Shown here: positions 32,015 through 37,175 of the stretch, piece after piece
How the letters are laid out: each line of letters opens with the position of its first letter
Position numbering within the stretch: position 1 is the first letter of the stretch
Notes under the pieces: model-generated
The model's input: only the letters and a program-made list of their open reading frames with translations
Database searches by the model: none
What the model was told of the DNA's origin: nothing
Translations under genes and position numbers: made by a program
IMG/VR virus record: IMGVR_UViG_3300044911_002289
Location: 1 to 37,175 of that record
Strand: one strand, 5' to 3'
Origin: a virus
Length of the DNA: 37,175 bases

Positions 32015-32034
32015 AAGGAATTCCGCTATATTTG
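32001..32034 (+). promoter_or_regulatory. Candidate promoter before a short hairpin-rich RNA
   Basis: TATATTTG at 32027-32034 followed by C, with TTGA at 32001-32004 as an approximate -33 (spacer 22). No ORF starts before the terminator at 32096. Confidence 0.5.
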
Positions 32035-32039
32035 CTGTT

Positions 32040-32119
32040 AGTTGAAAATTAAATTGAATTTAAGAATTCATTTTGCTTTGTCATAGCAAAAAAGGGAGAG
32101 GCCAATGGCTTCTCTTTTT
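32040..32119 (+). ncRNA. Candidate small RNA or attenuator (three hairpins)
   Basis: Downstream of a -7 element, three successive hairpins occur in about 65 nt: TGAATT/AATTCA (32055-32070), TTTTGC/GCAAAA (32071-32091), and GAGAGGCC/GGCTTCTC (32096-32114) with T-run. No ORF is present. It could be a small RNA or a regulatory leader for the phosphoesterase gene. Confidence 0.5.
32096..32119 (+). terminator. Intrinsic terminator
   Basis: GAGAGGCC, loop AAT, GGCTTCTC (8 bp with one G-U) then TTTTTATTTT. The ATG at 32105 lies within its loop, so that codon is unlikely to start the phosphoesterase gene. Confidence 0.85.
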
Positions 32120-32129
32120 ATTTTATGCT

Positions 32130-32137
32130 TATATTTG
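32130..32137 (+). promoter_or_regulatory. Candidate -7 element for phosphoesterase gene
   Basis: TATATTTG placed directly after the terminator and 18 nt before ATG 32156. The -33 region is poor because it overlaps the terminator. Confidence 0.4.
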
Positions 32138-32155
32138 TATTTCAATACATTAGAA

Positions 32156-33178
32156 ATGACAAAATCAAGCGTTGCTCGTTCCTTTCGTGATAGATACGGA
32201 ATGGAATTGCCGACAAAGAAATTAGCAAGGATGATGTACGAGGCCCATCCCCTTCTTTTTACGAATGTGGAGGATGCAAGAAGCGTTCTGCGCTACATTG
32301 AAGGAAAGAACGGAGAAAAGAACAGGGAATACATTAAAGACAAGGAGCATTACATATACGGGGCTCGCCCTCTCAATCCCTACAGCCTCCCGGCAAGCGA
32401 CGAAAAAGAATACGTTCCACACGTTATAGAAGGGCCACAGCGAATTGCGGCCCTTTTTGATGTCCATGCCCCCTATCACAGCATAGAAGCGCTCACAGCG
32501 GCCTTAGAATGGCTACACGAGCAGGAGCCTACAATTCTCCTCATAGGAGGGGACTTCTTTGATTTCTATGGCCTGTCACGCTTTATGAAAAACCCTGATA
32601 AACGTTCTCCTGCCGAGGAAATAAGAATAGGCGTGGAATTGCTGAAGGCCCTGTACGTTGCCCTGAAGCCTAAGAACGTCATATTTAAAATGGGCAACCA
32701 CGATGAACGCTTTGAGCACTTCCTGTGGCAGAAGATGGGGGAGATGAGCGGGCTTCAAGATTTGGAGGAACTGAAGGAAATCACGCTTGAGAACATTCTT
32801 CGTAAACGGCTCGGACATGAGATGATTCCTCTTGAATTCGTGGGGGACAAGCGCATCATTAAGGCAGGCAATTTGAACATAGCTCATGGCCACGAGTTTC
32901 CTTCGGGGATAAGTTCGCCAGTGAATATAGCCAGGGGGCTTTACATGAGGGCCAAGGCAGACGCTATATGTGGCCATCACCACAGGTCATCAAATCACGT
33001 AGAACAGGACATTAACGGGCACATGATTACAACGTGGTCTGTGGGCTGCCTGTGCGACCTTCACCCCCTCTATATGCCCATTAATTCATGGAATCACGGC
33101 GTAGCCCTCATTACGCTTGACGAGGAAGGAAACGTAGACGTTCAGAACAAGCGAATAAAGAACGGGAGGATTATGTAA
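32156..33178 (+). CDS. Calcineurin-like metallophosphoesterase
   Basis: A 340-residue enzyme with all metal-binding motifs of the family: LFDVHAP (D102, H104), GGDFFDF (D133), GNHDERF (N181, H182), a later HGHEF and GHHHRSS (the two C-terminal His motifs). It is expected to hydrolyse phosphomonoester or diester bonds using two metal ions. An N-terminal helical extension (1-95) includes SSVARSFRDRYG, maybe for DNA or partner binding. ATG 32156 is used because the earlier ATG (32105) is inside a terminator hairpin. Position between DUF3310 and the helicase suggests a role in DNA or nucleotide processing. Confidence 0.86.
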   Translation: MTKSSVARSFRDRYGMELPTKKLARMMYEAHPLLFTNVEDARSVLRYIEGKNGEKNREYIKDKEHYIYGARPLNPYSLPASDEKEYVPHVIEGPQRIAALFDVHAPYHSIEALTAALEWLHEQEPTILLIGGDFFDFYGLSRFMKNPDKRSPAEEIRIGVELLKALYVALKPKNVIFKMGNHDERFEHFLWQKMGEMSGLQDLEELKEITLENILRKRLGHEMIPLEFVGDKRIIKAGNLNIAHGHEFPSGISSPVNIARGLYMRAKADAICGHHHRSSNHVEQDINGHMITTWSVGCLCDLHPLYMPINSWNHGVALITLDEEGNVDVQNKRIKNGRIM

Positions 33179-33183
33179 CTTTG
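33176..33183 (+). promoter_or_regulatory. Candidate -7 element
   Basis: TAACTTTG followed by C overlaps the phosphoesterase stop, 28 nt before ATG 33212. No good -33, so only weakly supported. Confidence 0.3.
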
Positions 33184-33211
33184 CATTTAACAAACATTAA
33201 AAAATACAGAC

Positions 33212-33700
33212 ATGGCAGAGGATAATAAAAAACAAAAAAATGGAGACAATAAAACATATCATCCAAGGATGTTTCCAGCATTTAGCAACCCTGAATATCT
33301 TTTAGAAAAAGAAGGTTCTCTTGTAAAAAAACACAGCAAACCAGAAGCAACTGCGGATAGTTCTGGTTTTTTTGTGAAACAATATATAGACCTTAAAAAA
33401 GAAAGGAATGATATTAAAAGCGGCAAAAAAAAATTAACGCTTAATCAATTTATTGACCCAAATAATCCTTACAAAAACAGAGATTATACGGGAGAGTTAA
33501 GAGAAAAAATGCACGAAGCTGCGAATAATTATTGGAGGCAAAAAGATAAAATGAAAGAAGGCATTATATTCGACCATGACAAAGACGGCCACCTCATAAA
33601 CCCCATATCCTCCAAGAAGGAAATAAAGCCAGCCGCTATTGTGACTCCCGTAAAACGGCCCTCTGAAGCCGTTATGAAAAAGCTAACAGGCAAGAAATAA
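33212..33700 (+). CDS. Hypothetical Lys-rich protein with mosaic composition
   Basis: A 162-residue, Lys/Asn-rich basic protein. The first two thirds (33230-33560) are notably AT-rich with A-runs, unlike adjacent genes, while the last part returns to the window's usual composition. No known domain; probably disordered in parts (Lys/Asn/Asp rich). It shares one base with the next gene (TAATG). Confidence 0.76.
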   Translation: MAEDNKKQKNGDNKTYHPRMFPAFSNPEYLLEKEGSLVKKHSKPEATADSSGFFVKQYIDLKKERNDIKSGKKKLTLNQFIDPNNPYKNRDYTGELREKMHEAANNYWRQKDKMKEGIIFDHDKDGHLINPISSKKEIKPAAIVTPVKRPSEAVMKKLTGKK

Positions 33701-34245
33701 TGCCCAAACACACTCCCCTTCCGTTCCATTTCTATGTGAACGTCAATAACGCCTTCCTTGGCCCCGATATGCCACAGGGCGTTACGAAAGCTATATGGCA
33801 CGGGGTGTATTGCCGGGAGTACCAAGTGCTTTCCTGCCACGTGTTCCTTGAGAGCGGGGCGCATTGGAGTGGGCTTCCAATTCAAGCATTGTCAGCCACA
33901 GAAGATTTCCGTCACGACAGCAACGTGCTGATGCCTTGGTGCGGAATGGGAGAGGAAATAGAGGCCATATATATGCCGTTCCTTGAGGGCTTAGAGGCAA
34001 GGCCAATGATTGACCCCGGCTATCCAAAAGGAAGGCACACAGGAATTATTATTGATTGGAAGGACGGCTACTCCCGCTATCCAGAGGAGCACAAGCCCCT
34101 CTCCCTCATTGCCCTTGAAACGGGACAGTTCGTTCTGTTCCCTAACAACTATGTGACGTATAAAGAAAAGCACTTTGTTAATGAGAAGGCAAAGGAGAAC
34201 ATGAAGCATTACAGGAGGGGAGAGGAAGTGTATTGGGAGAAATAA
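33700..34245 (+). CDS. Conserved-type hypothetical phage protein
   Basis: A 181-residue protein with aromatic, His- and Trp-rich patterns: IWHGVYCREYQVLSCHVFLE, SGAHWSGLPIQALS, PWCGMGEEIEAIYM, and a C-terminal VLFPNNYVTYKEKHF. Proteins with a HWSGLPxxALS-like core seem familiar from phage replication regions, but no function is assigned. Starts within the TAATG overlap. Several His and Cys could bind a metal. Confidence 0.8.
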   Translation: MPKHTPLPFHFYVNVNNAFLGPDMPQGVTKAIWHGVYCREYQVLSCHVFLESGAHWSGLPIQALSATEDFRHDSNVLMPWCGMGEEIEAIYMPFLEGLEARPMIDPGYPKGRHTGIIIDWKDGYSRYPEEHKPLSLIALETGQFVLFPNNYVTYKEKHFVNEKAKENMKHYRRGEEVYWEK

Positions 34246-34246
34246 C

Positions 34247-34254
34247 TAAATTTG
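34247..34254 (+). promoter_or_regulatory. Candidate -7 element
   Basis: TAAATTTG followed by C, only 4 nt before ATG 34259. No clear -33. If active, the mRNA would be leaderless. Confidence 0.3.
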
Positions 34255-34258
34255 CGTT

Positions 34259-35122
34259 ATGGCAGACAAGAATTTCAAAGGAGGTCCAGGAGGCAGGCTC
34301 AAAGCAGCAGCGGCTAATTTTATAAAACCTACAACGCAGGATTCGCTGGACTTATATAATCAGGCCAAGGTTATAAATAAGTTTTATGGCTCAAACTCAA
34401 ATTATCAAAAAGTAAGCGAAACTCCTTTTGATAAATATTTAAAGCAAAACAAAACAAGTTATAAGGACTTATTAACAGAACCAAGTGGTTCTTACGGAAT
34501 TACTCTTTTATCAAGGCCATCAAATGTAAAAACTTTAAATCAAGAATTTGGTACAAAAACAACTTCAAAAGAACTTGAGAGTAAGTTTAAAAACAAAGGA
34601 GTTTTTAGTGCATATCCAAATTTATTTAGAGGTCACTATGATGTCTATACAAATCCTAATGTCCCACCAATCTATCTGCATCCTTCTATAAAACCACAAT
34701 TCGTTACACAGTATGAGGCTGGGGTATATACGGATGTGGCAGATGTACCAAAATATGACCCAATTGCTATTAAGCCCGTTTCTATGCTCACGCCAAAAGA
34801 GCGTCAGTTAAGAGAGAAAAAATATGGGTCAATATCTCCCGTTCAAGTAATAAAACGCAAAGTTTCCGAGGAGGTAGAACCTCTCGCTCCTCGGCAATAT
34901 CCCGCTCCAACATTCACTCCAGGCGAAATGATTGCTCCTGTAATGCGCCCTGTAAGCGTTCCTGAGCCAATGCCTATGAAAGAGCCTGTAATGGAAGAGG
35001 AGGTTGTTACGGAGCGTCCTATGAGTCGTAAGCCCCCAAGAGCCGTTATGCCACGGAGGGCAGGGGGATGGAGCAATCAGCCGTTGCTTATGAAGCTCTT
35101 CCCGAAACTTTACGAGAAATAA
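34259..35122 (+). CDS. Hypothetical protein with mosaic composition
   Basis: A 287-residue protein. It begins MADKNFKGGPGGRLKAAAANF, has a Lys/Asn/Tyr-rich AT-biased region (about residues 25-155), then a Pro/Met/Glu-rich, GC-richer linker (about 205-270) and ends in a compact basic tail with GGWSNQPLLMKLFPKLYEK. The tail may be a docking peptide. A virion or scaffolding role is possible despite its location among replication genes; no family recognised. Confidence 0.76.
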   Translation: MADKNFKGGPGGRLKAAAANFIKPTTQDSLDLYNQAKVINKFYGSNSNYQKVSETPFDKYLKQNKTSYKDLLTEPSGSYGITLLSRPSNVKTLNQEFGTKTTSKELESKFKNKGVFSAYPNLFRGHYDVYTNPNVPPIYLHPSIKPQFVTQYEAGVYTDVADVPKYDPIAIKPVSMLTPKERQLREKKYGSISPVQVIKRKVSEEVEPLAPRQYPAPTFTPGEMIAPVMRPVSVPEPMPMKEPVMEEEVVTERPMSRKPPRAVMPRRAGGWSNQPLLMKLFPKLYEK

Positions 35123-35123
35123 T

Positions 35124-35156
35124 TTTGGAATTGTGAAATAAAGCTGCCTACCTTTG
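35124..35156 (+). promoter_or_regulatory. Consensus Bacteroidetes promoter
   Basis: TTTG at 35124-35127, 21-nt spacer, TACCTTTG at 35149-35156: exact match to the TTTG-N21-TAnnTTTG consensus. Transcription is expected to start near 35161, right at a structured RNA. Confidence 0.85.
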
Positions 35157-35160
35157 CAGA

Positions 35161-35262
35161 GCCGAAAGGCCGCTGGGTAGGAGCAGCGAGTTGTTAAGAT
35201 ATTACGCCCCTTTGTCCGCTGAGTAGAGACTCCTACCTCGAAAGGCGAACAAAGGGGTTTTT
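35161..35262 (+). ncRNA. Candidate structured RNA with loop-loop pseudoknot
   Basis: Expected transcript of about 100 nt. Elements: GCC-GAAA-GGC hairpin (35161-35170); CGCTG/CAGCG hairpin (35171-35188) whose whole 8-nt loop GGTAGGAG (35176-35183) is complementary to CTCCTACC (35230-35237); and a terminator stem (35207-35219 with 35245-35257) that contains CTCCTACC in its loop. Promoter, RNA and terminator form a complete unit just before a winged-helix gene. Could be a small RNA or a riboswitch-like leader. Confidence 0.7.
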
Positions 35263-35267
35263 ATTTT
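35207..35267 (+). terminator. Intrinsic terminator ending the structured RNA
   Basis: CCCCTTTGTCCGC pairs with GCGAACAAAGGGG (12 of 13 bp), 25-nt loop, then TTTTTATTTT. The next gene's ATG (35268) follows directly, so its expression depends on read-through or on loop pairing that weakens the terminator. Confidence 0.82.
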
Positions 35268-35528
35268 ATGAAAAAATCAAATTTTAATCCAGTACAAATT
35301 CCTCAAGACTTATTAACAAATCCATTGGTTTCATTGTCTGCAAAAGGCTTATATGCCTTTTTACAAATTTTCAATGAAGATGGGCAAATGGATTTTGAAT
35401 TTATGTGCAAATCGTACAATATTAATAAGGATGAGTTTGATAATTCTATGGATGAACTCATACATCATGGATATGTTTCCATTGAAACTCAATTTGGATT
35501 GCTTGTTTATGTCTTAAATGGAATTTAG
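35268..35528 (+). CDS. Winged-helix (HTH) replication-type protein
   Basis: An 86-residue protein with the pattern FNPVQIPQDLLTNPLVSLSAKGLYAFL, which resembles the N-terminal winged helix of phage and plasmid replication initiators (RepA_N/DnaD-like). The recognition helix is probably about residues 50-65 (NKDEFDNSMDELIHHGYVS). AT-rich relative to the left half of the window. It lies 2 nt before a second replication protein, so the two may act together at origin loading. Translation starts directly after a terminator T-run. Confidence 0.78.
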   Translation: MKKSNFNPVQIPQDLLTNPLVSLSAKGLYAFLQIFNEDGQMDFEFMCKSYNINKDEFDNSMDELIHHGYVSIETQFGLLVYVLNGI

Positions 35529-35530
35529 AT

Positions 35531-36268
35531 ATGAATCACTCGTTTGATATTAGTTACGCAAAAAAGTATGGCGTTGATGAGGCCATAATGATTTCAAATT
35601 TTCAGTATTGGCTTAAAAAAAATTGGGCTAATGAAAAGCACAAGCACGATGGGCGAACTTGGACATATAATTCCATAGTTGCATTTGAGAAGTTGTTCCC
35701 TTATTGGACTGCCAAGCAAATTAGAAGGGTTCTTGATTCTCTTGTTTCGCAAGGCGTACTTATGAGAGGCGAGTACAACAAGAGTATTTATGATAGGACT
35801 TCGTGGTATGCTTTTGTAGAGGAATCGACATTTCTTTTTGGGAATCACGACTTGCCCATTTGGGCAAATCAAGATGACCAAAAGGGCGAACCTATACCAA
35901 ATATAAACACAGATATAAACACAAATACAATAATCCCCCCTTTATCCCCCCAAGGGGAAACAGAAGGGGTAGATTTCAGAGGTTTGAAAGACGCTGTTCA
36001 ATTATGGCTGAAGTACAAAGCAGAAAAGAAGCAGAAGTACAAATCCAATTCTTCTGTACAAGCCATGATAAACAAACTTTATACTCTTTCAAACGGAAGC
36101 GCAGAACTTGCTATACAAATCATAGAAGAGGCTATGTCTAACAACTATCAAGGATTCTTCGCCCTAAAAAACAAAAATAGGGACGGACACCATAATGTTC
36201 CGCCGGCGGCCCCGTCCCGCAAAATTCACGAATCATTTAATTTTAACAATACAAACAATGAAATTTGA
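35531..36268 (+). CDS. Replication protein with N-terminal winged helix
   Basis: A 245-residue protein. N-terminal 95 residues match a very common phage replication-module domain: NHSFDISYAKKYGVDEAIMISNFQYW, then GRTWTYNSIVAFEKLFPYWTAKQIRRVLDSL, then YNKSIYDRTSWYAF. A low-complexity Asn/Thr/Pro linker (about 122-145) is followed by a helical C-terminal domain. Such proteins act as replisome organisers or helicase loaders, which fits the DnaB gene overlapping its 3' end by 11 bp. No DnaD signature could be confirmed by eye. Confidence 0.82.
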   Translation: MNHSFDISYAKKYGVDEAIMISNFQYWLKKNWANEKHKHDGRTWTYNSIVAFEKLFPYWTAKQIRRVLDSLVSQGVLMRGEYNKSIYDRTSWYAFVEESTFLFGNHDLPIWANQDDQKGEPIPNINTDINTNTIIPPLSPQGETEGVDFRGLKDAVQLWLKYKAEKKQKYKSNSSVQAMINKLYTLSNGSAELAIQIIEEAMSNNYQGFFALKNKNRDGHHNVPPAAPSRKIHESFNFNNTNNEI

Positions 36269-37175
36269 AAATGAAGACTTGGAAAAGCAGGTGCTTTCCG
36301 CAATGATGCTTTCTGACGAGGAAAGACTAACAGCCTTCTCCGCCCTTCCCACCTTAGAAATTTTCCAAATAGCCAAAAACAGAATTATTGCCGAAGGCAT
36401 ACAAGCCTTGCAGGAGGCCGGAGAATCTGTTAGCTTGGAAACCGTAGCCGACACCTTGAAGAAATCAGGACTGATGAAGGAGGCGGGCGGTGTAGCCCAT
36501 CTCGCTAATGTTTTCTCAAGCCTTAAAAAGCCGGGCTATGTAGAAGTTCACTGCCGCATTCTGATTGAGCACTACCTTCGGACTAAAGCCCACCTCATAG
36601 CTACAGACCTTCTTGCTAAAACAAATAGCGACACGGGAGACATCTTCGACATCCTAAACAAAATCCAAGTGAGCACTGATGCGCTCCTTGCCCAAACAAT
36701 AAGCAAATCTGACGATAACTTTCATGAGCAACTTGAAGAATCCGCAGCAATGTGGATGAATAAGGCTTCTGGGGAGATAGCAGGATATAGAACGGGCGTG
36801 GAAAGCCTTGATAGGCTATGTGGCGGCCTTACGAATTCAGAACTCACCATTGTGGGAGCAAGGCCGGGACAGGGCAAGACGGCACTTGTCGTGAGCTTGA
36901 TGCGTAACCTTGCCAAGCAAGGGATAGGGTGTGGCCTATTCAGTTTGGAAATGTCCAAGCACGAAGTGGTGCAAAGGCTCGCAAGTCAGGAGTCGGGAAT
37001 ATTTGCCTATAAAATGAAGCAGGGAGAAATGTCTAATTACGACAAATCAAACCTGATGGATGCCGTTCATAGGATGAAAAGCTGGAACATAAAAATCAGC
37101 GATGAGGGGTATTTAAACATGAATAAGATACGGGCTAAGGCTACAATGTGGAGGAACAAGTTTAACATTAAAGTG
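36258..37175 (+). CDS. dnaB: Replicative DNA helicase (DnaB-like), 3' truncated by window
   Basis: 306 codons are visible. N-terminal domain about 1-105 (EDLEKQVLSAMM start) is the DnaB N-terminal helical domain; residues about 175-306 begin the RecA-like domain with GYRTGVESLDRLCGG, Walker A GARPGQGKT (200-208) and GLFSLEMSK (about 226-234). It unwinds DNA at the fork as a hexamer. The gene has no stop before the end, as about 130-150 residues of a typical 440 are missing. Start overlaps the loader-like gene, suggesting coupled synthesis of loader and helicase. Confidence 0.92.
   Translation, partial: MKFENEDLEKQVLSAMMLSDEERLTAFSALPTLEIFQIAKNRIIAEGIQALQEAGESVSLETVADTLKKSGLMKEAGGVAHLANVFSSLKKPGYVEVHCRILIEHYLRTKAHLIATDLLAKTNSDTGDIFDILNKIQVSTDALLAQTISKSDDNFHEQLEESAAMWMNKASGEIAGYRTGVESLDRLCGGLTNSELTIVGARPGQGKTALVVSLMRNLAKQGIGCGLFSLEMSKHEVVQRLASQESGIFAYKMKQGEMSNYDKSNLMDAVHRMKSWNIKISDEGYLNMNKIRAKATMWRNKFNIKV

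Noticed and set aside
32105-32155. Upstream ATG of the phosphoesterase frame giving a hydrophobic N-terminus (signal-peptide-like)
   Set aside because: The ATG is in the loop of an intrinsic terminator and the extension precedes a -7 element; the hydrophobic stretch comes from translating the T-run.
35161-35262. Pistol or hammerhead ribozyme
   Set aside because: The hairpin-loop pseudoknot topology recalls pistol, and CTGAGTAG ... CGAAA recalls a hammerhead core, but linker lengths, conserved core bases and the cleavage-site context do not match; the 3' stem is better explained as a terminator.
1-37175. CRISPR array, insertion sequence, integrase or attachment site
   Set aside because: No regularly spaced direct repeats, transposase, recombinase or tRNA-flanked repeats were seen; fibre and intergenic repeats have other explanations.

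Overview
The window is a 37 kb piece of a tailed double-stranded DNA phage (Caudoviricetes), probably podovirus-like, infecting a member of the Bacteroidota. Host evidence: the best promoters match the Bacteroidetes -33/-7 pattern (TTTG, about 21 nt, TAnnTTTG), for example at 35124-35156 (+) and 24210-24242 (-). Start codons are preceded by A-rich leaders instead of Shine-Dalgarno sequences, and many small proteins belong to types that recur in Bacteroidetes phages. No integrase, repressor, tRNA or CRISPR array was seen. Terminase and DNA polymerase are not in the window and presumably lie outside it. A relation to crAss-like or Cellulophaga-type podoviruses is plausible from the portal/capsid/tail gene types but is not proven here.

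Layout. (1) 1-20934, plus strand, late module: a 5'-truncated tail nozzle-like protein, an Ala/Gln-rich virion protein, portal, scaffold, major capsid protein followed by a terminator, several virion-associated proteins including a tandem paralogous pair and a repeat/Cys-rich protein, a 1581-residue tail fibre, a permuted papain-like peptidase, then a lysis-type cluster (holin-like, spanin-like, a multi-pass membrane protein, and a secreted CHAP-like endolysin) mixed with small virion-type genes. (2) 20934-29704, minus strand, converging on the late module: about 29 small, tightly overlapping genes. The recognisable ones are a phage SSB, a Gp157-family protein, and small proteins resembling DUF6321 and DUF6496; most of the rest are unknown and likely early host-takeover functions. 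(3) 29705-30512: a large divergent intergenic region with purine/pyrimidine strand-asymmetric repeats, a G-quadruplex-type tract, and the start of an array of 14-bp palindromes that runs into a RepL-like gene; a likely origin/control region. (4) 30513-37175, plus strand, replication module: RepL-like winged-helix protein, DUF3310, metallophosphoesterase, hypotheticals, two winged-helix replication proteins, and a DnaB helicase truncated by the window end.

Most notable observations: near-total absence of GATC (one copy found by eye in 37 kb); a compact promoter-structured RNA-terminator cassette at 35124-35262 whose first hairpin loop is fully complementary to the terminator loop; a second small promoter-hairpins-terminator cassette at 32001-32119; and the palindrome array at the probable origin.
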